Source of the DNA: CAZEAN01 sp964510225
GTDB lineage: Bacteria > Planctomycetota > Planctomycetia > Isosphaerales > Isosphaeraceae
Direction of reading: 5' to 3'
DNA length: 7,756 nucleotides
Assembly: GCA_964510225.1 (NCBI GenBank)
Contig: CAZEAN010000191.1
Coordinates: 1 to 7,756, forward strand
Positions 1-6,524 of the stretch are shown piece after piece. Both the position numbers and the translations under genes were made by a program. The notes beneath the pieces are model-generated. The model ran no database searches, was not told the origin of the DNA, and was given only the letters and a program-made list of their open reading frames with translations. The stretch's first letter is position 1, and the number at the start of each line of letters is the position of its first letter.

Positions 1-3000
1 TGCCTTGGCGAAGAATTCGGCCTTCACGTTGCTCGACCTCAGCAGGTTTCCAGGGAGCATCGAGGTGGTAAAGAGCGGCAAGACGACGTTGCACATTCGA
101 GCCTGTTCCCATCTTTTGAGTGGAGCCAAGCAGAACTCGGACCAGACCTTGTCGGACCCGCTCGAAGAGAGCTTGCTTCTTCGCATCCGAGGAAGCATCC
201 CCAATCACGGCGATCTGATCCTTGGGAATCCCTGCTCCCTGAAGCTTCCCGACGAGCTCCTCGTAGGGAGAAAAGCCCCAGTCGTTCCGGTTGACTCCGA
301 TATCACAAAAAACAAGCTGCGTGCCCCGAACTGATGCCGTCTCCTCCCAGATGGACACAATCCGACGACAAGCAGCATCAAGTTTGGAATCGGGAGCTGC
401 GGTGGCACTAGAGGAGACAAGCCGTGCATCCAGGGCAAGCTTTCTGCCATCCGTCGTAATCGCAAGAGCGTTGTCTTCTCTGGGGTCTACCTTCTGGGTT
501 CGGAGCCGGTCATAGCGGTCGACCAGAGTCTTCTGAATGGCTGCCTGCTCATCGGACATCGAGACCGCAACCGTTTCCGGCTTTCCACCACGGAGTTGGG
601 GAGTAGGAAGGTCGAGCATGGCGGCTGTCTGGACATCAGCAAAGGACCGAAACATCTGCTGAAGCTCAGGAAGATTGACGAACTTCGCAAACCGAGAACG
701 AGGCTTGAGTGAGGAGCCGTCCGGGGCAATTTCCATCGTATCGACCACTTCACCGAAACACGCAGCCCAGGCATCGAAGTGCTCGATGCCCCGAGCAACC
801 AGACCCGCAGGGTCAAGAAACCGTTGGACCGTGTACAACTCAACCATCGTGTTCGAGACAGGAGTCCCAGTGGCAAAGGTCACACCGTGTCCGGGATGAC
901 GCTCAGCGAGGTAGCGAGCCTTCATGTAGAGGTCAAAAGCACGCTCACTCCCCCCGGTTTGGACCCCGGCAACGCGATCCATTTTCGTTGGCGTCTCTAA
1001 GTTTTTGAAGTAATGAGCTTCATCCACGAAAATGTGGTCGACACCGAGGTCATCAAAGACGAGGCCATCATCTTTCTTGTCTTCCGCAAGAAGCTCCCTG
1101 AGACGTTCTTCTCGTTTGGCCTTTTGCTTCTCGATGTTCTTGATGAGGTTTCGTCGAGCACCCGCTTCCACCGACGAGCAGTCAACCAGTAGAAATTCGT
1201 ACTCACGAATCTGCTTCTCGATAAAGAGTGCTTGGTAAGCACGGGACATCCCGATTCGCTCAAAGGAGGAATGGGTCATGATAATGCCGTCCCAGTCTGA
1301 GCTTGCAATCTTTGCGGTCAGAAGCTTGCGTTTGTCCCGAGCGAAGTCCTTCGAGCTGGCACACAGAAGCCTCGCGTTGGGATAGAGCTGCTGAAACTCA
1401 CGCGAGAATTGCTGAAGCATGTGGTTGGGGACCACGTAGAGCGGTTTTCTGGTCAGCCCCGCTTGCCTTCGCTTCATCCCAATGGCACACATCGTAAACG
1501 TCTTTCCTGCCCCCACGACGTGTGCCAGCAAGGTGTTTCCGGAGCTTACCCCCCGCCAAATCGCATCTTTTTGGTGTTGGTGAAGATTAATGAACGGGCA
1601 CATCCCAGGAAATTCGAGGTGAGAGCCATCGAAGAGACGAAGCCTGATGTTGTTATAGGTATCGTTATAAAGCCTGACCAAACGCTCGCATCGCTCCTCG
1701 TCGGTGAAAATCCAGGCACTGAAGGCATCCTTGATTCGTCGCTGCTTTTCTCGGGCAGCCAGGGTTTCTTCCTGATTGACGACTCGCTCATCCCCATTTG
1801 GACCACGAATCGTATCGTAGACCACCGGAGTTTTGAGGTTGAGAGCCAGCTCGAAGAGATTGATTCCGTTGACCCTGCTCGTTCCGTAGTCAGATGTAGC
1901 AGGAACCCCGCTTTCTGCCACATAGCCAGCAGCGACTGTCCAAAGAGCATCCTTCACCAGATGTCCCACCGAAATCGTCCCCGCAGGTGCTCCAAAGAGA
2001 TGCTCGGCAAAGGAGACGAGATCAGTCGGAGGGATCCAAGGAGCACCCAGGTTGGCGTCAATCTCTCCAGGAAGAACATCTTCGGGCTGGACTTCAAGGA
2101 GTGCAGCCACATTTCGGTCGTACTCCCCCCCTGCCCCTTGGGCCGCTTTCAGTTTGGCTCTCACATCACCGGAAAGGTATTCATCTGCGGTCTGCCAAGT
2201 TCGAGACGAAGGATCGTGAAAAATGAGATCGCCCAGTTCTGCGATGACCTCGTGTTCGCTCTTCCCGTAAAGAGAGGCAATCAAGCTGAGATCAACGACT
2301 CCTCGATGATCGAGTGAGACAACAAGTCCTTCTTCAGCAGAGCTTACGGACTCAACCTCAGGAATTCGGCCTACGACATCTCGTTTCAGGATTGCTGCCT
2401 TTTCAGCAGTCCCAGTGGCTGGATCGCACTCTTCCAGGGCCATCACCAGCATCGCATCAGGGTCTTCTGTGAACTTGGCAACGTTGGGCATTCGCTGAAT
2501 GATGGTGCCCGTTTTTGACTCCGAGTAAGTCGTCTTGTTGATCAGCCCAAACCGAGCGACAAAACGGTCGTAGAGCCTGTTCAGCTCTCTTCTTGCTTCC
2601 TCACGGTTGGCTTCGGGCCAGCCTTCGTTTTGTGATTGCAGGACTCGTCGTGCCCCATCACGAAGCTTGATGAGAAGGGAGAGCCTTGTTCCCATCATCG
2701 TTCCATTGGCTTTCAGTGGGCTCTTTCCATGGCAGACAGGGACCTGCAAACCCTCCTGGACCTGATAGATGGTCTGATCTTGGCCCACCACGAAGCTTCC
2801 CTCCGAGAGGTTCGTCTCCAGTGCCGGAGGAACAAATCGAGGCCGAGGAGCTGGTGGCGACAAACGCTCTTGAACATCAGCTTTGGGAAGGTGGTCAATG
2901 GCAGCCGTAAGTTGCTGAGCAAGGTCACCAGTCCCTTGAACCGAGTAGCTCTGGTCTGAGCCGTAAAGGGTGTCTTTCTTGCTCCAAGTTCCCAGTACAA

Positions 3001-4195
3001 GCTCTGGGTGTTGTTGAAAGTAGTGATTGATGGGAACTGGCTGCCCCTCGATCTCCAAGGGAGAGACTGAAAGCCATGAAGAGTCGGCCGGAGCAGGAGA
3101 TTGGTCCAAGCCCTTCTTCCTCAAGAAGATGATGTCGGTAACAACTGCCGTTCCTTCCTCCTTGAAGGCCGATGAAGGCAGCCTGATGGCCCCAAGAAAG
3201 TCAGCCTGGGACGCCAGCTCGTCTCGGACTGCTCCATTTTGCTTGTCGAGGGTGTAGTGCGAGGTCACCAGAGCAAGGACCCCGCCTGGCCGCAAGGCAT
3301 CAAGAGACTTCACGAAGAAGAAGTCATGGAGGGCATACTTCTTCTTGTCGTACTCCAGACGGAGGTCGGCAAAGGGAGGGTTTCCCACCACCGCATCAAA
3401 GGAGGAGGAAGGAAGCCTCGAGTCTCTGAAGTCCTCGATCCGAATCTCATGGCCGGGATAAAGAGCACGAGCAATCCGGCCTGAAACAGAATCGAGTTCG
3501 ATGCCAACGAACCGCATCCCTGAGGGAGCACGGCTCAAGAAATTGCCACTCCCACACCCTGGCTCCAAGACCAACGCATCATCAGGAACTCCAAGACGCT
3601 CGAGCCCAGAATAGATGGCATCGACCACAACCGAGGAGGTGTAGAAGGCATTGAAAACCGAGCGTTTCGCCGACTCATATTCCTTGTCGGAAAGAAGCCC
3701 TTTCAGTTCTTCTCCAAGAGACTCCCAGGTAGCTGACTTGTAGGTTCCACGCAGAGGATCAGGAAAGAGGGTCAGTGCAACAGCCCCAAAGCCATTAAAC
3801 CCGAGAAGTACGCCTCGTTCGTCATTGGAAGGGCTTCGTTGTTCTTCTTCGATTGTCTTGAGCACTCGAAGAGCTTGGAGCAGTTTTTTCGCATATCCTA
3901 CAGGACCAGAAGACGCTTCAACTGACCTCGTTTGTGGTCTGCTCTGGGGAGGGTCTGAAGCAGGAGTTTGTTGTCGAGGGACTGTTGGAGCATCAAAGAG
4001 AGAGGGTGTCTGGGGACGACGTCTGGGGGCCTCCCTGCGATGGAAGTCGTTTCGTTCCGGTGGCTTTGTGCATCGCTTCGAATGCGTTGGGTCAGGGGTG
4101 AGTCCTCGACCCTCGAAGAAGTCACCTTGCTTGTAATCATCATGATGTGGCTCTTCGTTCGAGCGAGGAGAGCCACCGTACTGCTGCGGACACAT
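1..4195 (-). CDS. N6-adenine DNA methyltransferase / SNF2-like helicase fusion (3' end outside window)
   Basis: The frame is open from ATG at 4195 to the left edge (about 1,398 codons, C-terminus missing). Residues 1-100 are polar, proline-rich and probably disordered. SAM-binding motif I EPGCGSGNF lies at 211-219 and the catalytic motif NPPF of N6-adenine methyltransferases at 272-275. After a long linker comes a helicase: HQHQ near 872-875, Walker A GAGKT 895-899, a charged probably coiled insertion, DEAH 1058-1061, ATGTPVSNT 1108-1116, then the second lobe ending in QREGRILRQG at 1389-1398. This matches the large 'N12 class' methylase/helicase proteins of phages and mobile elements; P1 DarB, an anti-restriction protein, has a similar layout. 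Self-methylation, anti-restriction or defence are possible roles, and the sequence does not decide between them. An in-frame stop lies at 4225-4223. TTG at 4207 is an alternative start, since GGAG directly abuts the ATG with no spacer. Confidence 0.93.
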   Translation of the reverse strand, partial: MCPQQYGGSPRSNEEPHHDDYKQGDFFEGRGLTPDPTHSKRCTKPPERNDFHRREAPRRRPQTPSLFDAPTVPRQQTPASDPPQSRPQTRSVEASSGPVGYAKKLLQALRVLKTIEEEQRSPSNDERGVLLGFNGFGAVALTLFPDPLRGTYKSATWESLGEELKGLLSDKEYESAKRSVFNAFYTSSVVVDAIYSGLERLGVPDDALVLEPGCGSGNFLSRAPSGMRFVGIELDSVSGRIARALYPGHEIRIEDFRDSRLPSSSFDAVVGNPPFADLRLEYDKKKYALHDFFFVKSLDALRPGGVLALVTSHYTLDKQNGAVRDELASQADFLGAIRLPSSAFKEEGTAVVTDIIFLRKKGLDQSPAPADSSWLSVSPLEIEGQPVPINHYFQQHPELVLGTWSKKDTLYGSDQSYSVQGTGDLAQQLTAAIDHLPKADVQERLSPPAPRPRFVPPALETNLSEGSFVVGQDQTIYQVQEGLQVPVCHGKSPLKANGTMMGTRLSLLIKLRDGARRVLQSQNEGWPEANREEARRELNRLYDRFVARFGLINKTTYSESKTGTIIQRMPNVAKFTEDPDAMLVMALEECDPATGTAEKAAILKRDVVGRIPEVESVSSAEEGLVVSLDHRGVVDLSLIASLYGKSEHEVIAELGDLIFHDPSSRTWQTADEYLSGDVRAKLKAAQGAGGEYDRNVAALLEVQPEDVLPGEIDANLGAPWIPPTDLVSFAEHLFGAPAGTISVGHLVKDALWTVAAGYVAESGVPATSDYGTSRVNGINLFELALNLKTPVVYDTIRGPNGDERVVNQEETLAAREKQRRIKDAFSAWIFTDEERCERLVRLYNDTYNNIRLRLFDGSHLEFPGMCPFINLHQHQKDAIWRGVSSGNTLLAHVVGAGKTFTMCAIGMKRRQAGLTRKPLYVVPNHMLQQFSREFQQLYPNARLLCASSKDFARDKRKLLTAKIASSDWDGIIMTHSSFERIGMSRAYQALFIEKQIREYEFLLVDCSSVEAGARRNLIKNIEKQKAKREERLRELLAEDKKDDGLVFDDLGVDHIFVDEAHYFKNLETPTKMDRVAGVQTGGSERAFDLYMKARYLAERHPGHGVTFATGTPVSNTMVELYTVQRFLDPAGLVARGIEHFDAWAACFGEVVDTMEIAPDGSSLKPRSRFAKFVNLPELQQMFRSFADVQTAAMLDLPTPQLRGGKPETVAVSMSDEQAAIQKTLVDRYDRLRTQKVDPREDNALAITTDGRKLALDARLVSSSATAAPDSKLDAACRRIVSIWEETASVRGTQLVFCDIGVNRNDWGFSPYEELVGKLQGAGIPKDQIAVIGDASSDAKKQALFERVRQGLVRVLLGSTQKMGTGSNVQRRLAALYHLDAPWKPAEVEQREGRILRQG

Positions 4196-4200
4196 CTCCG

Positions 4201-4219
4201 AGGCCAAATAGCATGGCCT
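4201..4219. promoter_or_regulatory. Short inverted repeat at the start of the methylase/helicase gene, possible operator
   Basis: AGGCCA at 4201-4206 and its exact reverse complement TGGCCT at 4214-4219 are separated by 7 bases. They lie immediately upstream of the ATG at 4195. The position would suit a repressor site or a small hairpin in the leader. Six-base arms occur often by chance, so this is weak. Confidence 0.2.
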
Positions 4220-4227
4220 AGATCATG

Positions 4228-4241
4228 AGGCTAGTGGGTGA
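4228..4241 (+). repeat. 14-bp direct repeat, left copy
   Basis: AGGCTAGTGGGTGA occurs here and again at 4377-4390 in the same orientation. The two copies bracket the decayed transposase fragment. They could be a duplicated target or a leftover of the element's ends after internal deletion. Confidence 0.7.
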
Positions 4242-4262
4242 ATTTGATTGGCTGAGTTCGGG

Positions 4263-4379
4263 TCACGCGTCGAAGAAATCGCGGAGGCCGCACAGCGCGA
4301 GCACGGCCTCCGCGGGCTGCAGGAAGAGGTACGGTAGGACGAACTGCCACTCGGCATTGGAGACGTCGCTGGGGTAAGG
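4263..4379 (-). pseudogene. IS5-type transposase remnant
   Basis: Read on the minus strand, 38 codons are open between TAG at 4382-4380 and TGA at 4265-4263. The first part reads PYPSDVSNAEWQFVLPYL, the typical N-terminal opening of IS5-family (DDE) transposases, which carry Y-P-[ST]-D-[LV]-[ST]-[DN]-A-[EQ]-W. After about 20 residues the family pattern is lost and the frame soon ends, so no catalytic D, D or E remains. No start codon follows the upstream stop. It is a dead fragment, probably from internal deletion of an insertion sequence. The 14-bp direct repeat flanks it, with the right copy overlapping its first codon. The short tail ending in FFDA may be the old C-terminus or unrelated sequence joined by the deletion. 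Confidence 0.65.
4280..4314. repeat. Strong 11-bp hairpin inside the IS remnant
   Basis: CGCGGAGGCCG at 4280-4290 pairs perfectly with CGGCCTCCGCG at 4304-4314 across a 13-base loop. The stem is almost entirely GC. No U-run follows on either strand, so it is not a standard intrinsic terminator. It could still hinder read-through into the methylase gene region or be a relic of the insertion sequence. Confidence 0.6.
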
Positions 4380-4390
4380 CTAGTGGGTGA
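4377..4390 (+). repeat. 14-bp direct repeat, right copy
   Basis: Second exact copy of AGGCTAGTGGGTGA, 149 bases from the first. Its first three bases overlap the first open codon of the transposase remnant on the minus strand. Confidence 0.7.
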
Positions 4391-4570
4391 TCATGCCCTA
4401 AACTACGCCCAGGGAACGAGTACAGTTCATAACACGCTCTAGCTAGGGCACTGTGCGGATACTCATGGGTCGCGAGTTGCCGACCTCTCATGTTTACGCA
4501 AGTCTCAATTGGGTCGGAGATTCCGTCTGAAGAACTTCGGCTTAGCGTATAATTTTGTCCGTTCCGAAGC
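4391..4570. other. Intergenic stretch between divergent transcription units
   Basis: No gene is supported here. The stretch separates the minus-strand methylase/helicase side from the plus-strand small genes. It contains a 7-bp inverted repeat, TGCCCTA at 4394-4400 and TAGGGCA at 4444-4450, and a TATAAT box near its right end. Together with the IS remnant it makes a gap of about 375 bases without an intact gene. Confidence 0.5.
4548..4553 (+). promoter_or_regulatory. Possible -10 box for the gene at 4571
   Basis: A perfect TATAAT lies 17 bases before the GTG at 4571. No convincing -35 box is found at the usual distance (GTCTGA at 4525-4530) and there is no TG extension. Transcription from it would start only a few bases before the GTG, giving an almost leaderless message. 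This is a weak call. Confidence 0.25.
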
Positions 4571-4873
4571 GTGACCCCTCCCAGTCCGAAAGAGCGGATG
4601 ACCAGTTTGGGTCGGACCTTTCCTTCCCTCGGTAAGAAACCAGGGATCGACCCGTTTGATGCGGTCCAGCTCGACCGTTGGGCTGCGGGGGTGGCCTCGC
4701 ACGGCGAGTCGATCACCGCCAGGTTCTTGCTCGCGGTCTGGAGCGGAACGTGTGCTCGAGCTTCTTGGGAATGGGACAGCGAGCCCTTCGACCTGCTGAA
4801 AGCACTCAAGATCTGGGACGAAGCTCATCACGCAGCGTTTCTCGCCTGGGCAGCAGACCCGTGGTGGCCTTAG
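4571..4873 (+). CDS. Conserved small protein, family of unknown function, copy 1
   Basis: This 100-residue protein starts with GTG. It has a basic S-P-K-E-R-M stretch (5-10), TFPSLGKKPGIDPF (16-29), a central LDRWAAGVASHGESITARF region (34-52), and a Trp-rich acidic C-terminus ending in DPWWP. No catalytic motif, signal peptide or membrane segment is evident. A second, partial copy at 7549 is clearly homologous from the S-P-K-E-R-M stretch on, which argues for the GTG rather than the internal ATG at 4598 as start. An in-frame stop at 4550-4552 leaves no earlier start. Residues 39-56 are encoded by DNA identical to the other copy. The compact, tryptophan-rich composition might suit a small adaptor or regulatory protein, but nothing in the sequence proves a function. 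I have seen similar short proteins in planctomycete genomes; that is memory, not a search. Confidence 0.75.
   Translation: MTPPSPKERMTSLGRTFPSLGKKPGIDPFDAVQLDRWAAGVASHGESITARFLLAVWSGTCARASWEWDSEPFDLLKALKIWDEAHHAAFLAWAADPWWP
4685..4739 (+). repeat. 55-nt exact repeat, copy 1 (within the gene at 4571)
   Basis: Identical base for base to 7702-7756, which ends at the window edge, so the match may continue. It encodes residues 39-56 with no synonymous change, while the preceding 102 bases (4583-4684 against 7600-7701) differ at 24 positions. Confidence 0.9.
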
Positions 4874-4952
4874 TCAACGCCTTCGATGGTGGGTTCGACT
4901 CGCTCCTGTTGGACGTGTTATTCTCATAAGAAACCGACCATGGAGAAGAACG

Positions 4953-5210
4953 ATGGCACTAGCACGAGTTGATGACGCACGAGCGTTTCGAGAGTTTCTG
5001 GACCGAGCCCTCTCGAGCGGTGCAGGTGATCTGTCACTCCAGGACATTCTCGATCACTGGGAGTGTGATAACGCCCCTGATGAGGAGAAACAGGAGACCA
5101 TCCGGGCAATCCAACGCGGGTTTGACGACATCGAAGCAGGTCGGGTTCGACCCGCTCGCGCGGCGTTGGAAGAGATCCGCCGTCGTCATCAACTCCCTCC
5201 GCTCCGATGA
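4953..5210 (+). CDS. Antitoxin-like small protein, partner toxin truncated
   Basis: An 85-residue soluble, helical protein with an acidic middle (APDEEKQETI, 41-50) and a basic C-terminal helix (AGRVRPARAALEEIRRR, 62-78). The pattern I-x-x-G-x-x-D-I-x-A-G-R-x-R-P-A-x-x-A-L-E-E-I-R is one I associate with short antitoxin or addiction-module proteins encoded before RelE/ParE-type toxins. No named family can be assigned with certainty. GGAG at 4942-4945 is well placed for the ATG at 4953. Its TGA overlaps the ATG of the next short frame in an ATGA arrangement, the usual coupling of antitoxin and toxin. That downstream frame is only 38 codons, so the module appears broken and this gene may be an orphan antitoxin. 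An ordinary small hypothetical protein is the alternative. Confidence 0.7.
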   Translation: MALARVDDARAFREFLDRALSSGAGDLSLQDILDHWECDNAPDEEKQETIRAIQRGFDDIEAGRVRPARAALEEIRRRHQLPPLR

Positions 5211-5323
5211 AGTTTGAAGTCCAAGTACGTCTTCATGCTCCCGTCCTTGTCGACGACCTCATCACCATACCTCGCAGAGCAGAAGCGAGCGTGATCTGGA
5301 AGATGTTTGAGAGGGGATTATGA
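5207..5323 (+). pseudogene. Truncated toxin-like frame (probable RelE/ParE remnant)
   Basis: This frame starts at ATG 5207, overlapping the preceding stop as ATGA, and ends at TGA 5321-5323 after 38 codons. It begins MKFEVQVRLHAP, like the first strand of many RelE/ParE-type toxins, but such toxins are usually 85-105 residues and no catalytic C-terminal half is present. Neither of the other forward frames restores it before the next operon starts at 5370, which points to deletion rather than a frameshift. The promoter of the following operon lies over its last codons, so the deletion may have brought that promoter next to the antitoxin gene. A genuine small peptide cannot be excluded. Confidence 0.5.
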
Positions 5324-5336
5324 CCCGTGATACAAT
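5307..5336 (+). promoter_or_regulatory. Sigma-70-like extended -10 promoter for the toxin-antitoxin operon
   Basis: TTGAGA at 5307-5312 (five of six consensus bases) and TACAAT at 5331-5336 (five of six) are separated by 18 bases. TGA at 5328-5330 supplies the TG of an extended -10. It sits 34 bases before the ATG at 5370, whose ribosome site CGGAGAG is at 5357-5363. This is the best-formed promoter in the window, although the consensus is that of general bacteria and sigma use in this organism is not known. Confidence 0.55.
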
Positions 5337-5369
5337 CGAGAGAGAACAAGCGAGATCGGAGAGTTCGCG

Positions 5370-5663
5370 ATGATGAACGTTGAACTGAGCGAAGAAACAA
5401 AACGCTGGATTGAACAGCAAGTTGCCATGGGTGTCTTCCCAACACCGGAAACAGCTATCGAAGCGGCAATTCGAAGCTATCGTGCCGAAGGAAACGGTCA
5501 ACACGAAGACGACCTTATCGACCATGAGTTTATCGCCTACTGCGAACGCGAGTTGGAGGGCAAGGACGTCCCTTCCATTGAAGAAGTCCACGCGGGAACG
5601 GCTTCAATTAAGGACTCGATGGCGCGAGTTGTCATCGAAGAAGAACGATCGGAACGCTTTTAG
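5370..5663 (+). CDS. ParD-like ribbon-helix-helix antitoxin
   Basis: A 97-residue protein. Residues 3-38 read as a ribbon-helix-helix DNA-binding domain: a short strand NVELS, helix EETKRWIEQQVAMG, the turn VFPTPE, and helix TAIEAAIRSY. This matches ParD/CopG-type antitoxins, which dimerise on their own promoter and neutralise ParE. The C-terminal half (residues 45-97) is charged and would be the toxin-binding tail, ending EERSERF. CGGAGAG lies six bases before the first ATG; the second ATG at 5373 is also possible. No ParE follows: 14 bases downstream comes a UPF0175 antitoxin gene and then a PIN toxin. It may therefore be the autoregulator of a mixed operon, an orphan antitoxin, or a partner for the lost toxin just upstream. 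The RHH assignment is firm; its role here is inferred. Confidence 0.82.
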   Translation: MMNVELSEETKRWIEQQVAMGVFPTPETAIEAAIRSYRAEGNGQHEDDLIDHEFIAYCERELEGKDVPSIEEVHAGTASIKDSMARVVIEEERSERF

Positions 5664-5677
5664 GTAGGACAGACCCG

Positions 5678-5941
5678 ATGAATATCAGCTTTGAGATTCC
5701 CGAGTACATCACCGAGCAGTTGGGCACCAACGGAGCCGACCTGAGCCGACACGCAAGGAGCCTCTTTCTGCTGGGTCTCTACCGGGAAGGCCGGATTTCG
5801 CACGCTTGGCTTCGTGACGAACTGGGGCTCAGTTACTTTGAGACGGAGTCGTTCCTGCATCAACACGGAATTGCACAGGACATCGACCCGGAGGAGTTCG
5901 AGGCGGAACGTCTCCGACTCAGCCGACAACTCAAACCATGA
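5678..5941 (+). CDS. UPF0175-type antitoxin
   Basis: An 87-residue protein starting with a strand-forming MNISFEIPEYI, followed by a helix with the pattern A-R-S-L-F-L-L-G-L-Y-R-E-G-R-I-S (26-41). A helix-turn-helix-like segment follows (AWLRDELGLSYFETESFLHQHGI, 43-65). The 'L-Y-R-E-G-[RK]-[IL]-S ... L-G-[LMI]-S ... F ... L' order is that of the UPF0175 family (COG2886), small putative antitoxins commonly encoded just before PIN-domain proteins. AGGA at 5666-5669 gives a ribosome site eight bases before the ATG. The gene follows the ParD-like gene by 14 bases, and its TGA overlaps the ATG of the PIN gene as ATGA, so the three are probably co-transcribed and translationally coupled. Expected role: bind and silence the PIN toxin and perhaps repress the operon. 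Confidence 0.8.
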   Translation: MNISFEIPEYITEQLGTNGADLSRHARSLFLLGLYREGRISHAWLRDELGLSYFETESFLHQHGIAQDIDPEEFEAERLRLSRQLKP

Positions 5942-6471
5942 TCGTCGTGAGCGATTCGGGGCCGTTGTCCTACCTGATTGAGATCGGAGTCGAAGAGATC
6001 CTTCCTCGGCTTTACGGTCGCGTGTTGATCACTCCCGCCGTGAAGTCGGAGATGGAGCACCCTCATGCTCCCGAGGTGGTTCGCACCTGGATTGGCACCC
6101 CCCCGGCCTGGCTTGAAGAGCAGATGCCGACCCGGCTCCTGAGCATTCCCGCTCTGACCAGGAAGTCCGGGCATCATCAAGGAGAGCTTGAAGCCATCTC
6201 CCTTGCGGTCGAAGTCGAGGCCAACGACATCTTGCTCGACGACAAGACCGCACGCCGTGAAGCCGCGAAGTTCGACATCACTTCGGTCTGGCTCCTCTCA
6301 CTTCTTGAGCAGGCCGCGGAGCGTGGCTTCATTGAGGATCTGACCTCCAAGCTTGAACATCTCGAAACCGGGACGACGTTTCGGATTGGCCCTCGTGTCG
6401 CTGAGATCATTGAAGCCATGAAGAGTCGGGATGTTAAACGTCGAAATCGAAGCCCGAAGAAGAGTCCGTGA
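5938..6471 (+). CDS. PIN-domain ribonuclease toxin (DUF3368-like, VapC-type)
   Basis: A 177-residue protein opening IVVSDSGPLSYLIEIG, the signature of DUF3368 PIN proteins. Candidate metal-binding acids are D6, E38 (in ITPAVKSEM), E83/E85 (in GELEAISLA) and D101/D102 (in ILLDDKTAR). The set is complete, so the nuclease should be active. PIN toxins of this kind cut RNA, often tRNA or rRNA, when freed from their antitoxin; the target here is unknown. The usual domain length is about 155-165 residues, and this one carries a basic tail (SRDVKRRNRSPKKSP). The start overlaps the UPF0175 stop by four bases with no ribosome site of its own, implying translational coupling. UPF0175 plus DUF3368 is a recurring pair, so the two identifications support each other. 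Confidence 0.88.
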   Translation: MIVVSDSGPLSYLIEIGVEEILPRLYGRVLITPAVKSEMEHPHAPEVVRTWIGTPPAWLEEQMPTRLLSIPALTRKSGHHQGELEAISLAVEVEANDILLDDKTARREAAKFDITSVWLLSLLEQAAERGFIEDLTSKLEHLETGTTFRIGPRVAEIIEAMKSRDVKRRNRSPKKSP

Positions 6472-6524
6472 TCTGAACACGGTGAGGATTCGACATCGGA
6501 GAGCCAACGGGGTATGTCTCCTCC

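Noticed and set aside
1409..2317. 302-codon plus-strand open frame
   Set aside because: It lies wholly antisense to the helicase part of the large minus-strand gene, which carries unmistakable motifs (GAGKT at 1513-1499). The plus-strand protein has no recognisable domain.
4394..4450. 7-bp inverted repeat TGCCCTA / TAGGGCA
   Set aside because: The arms are 43 bases apart and short enough to arise by chance; nothing around them suggests a site.
4231..4809. 192-codon minus-strand open frame
   Set aside because: It runs antisense to the gene at 4571 and crosses the IS remnant in another frame. Its Arg/Pro/Ala-rich composition is typical of a shadow frame.
6472..6524. Intrinsic terminator after the PIN gene
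   Set aside because: GGAGA (6498-6502) and TCTCC (6517-6521) could form a weak stem but no U-run follows, so I do not call a terminator.
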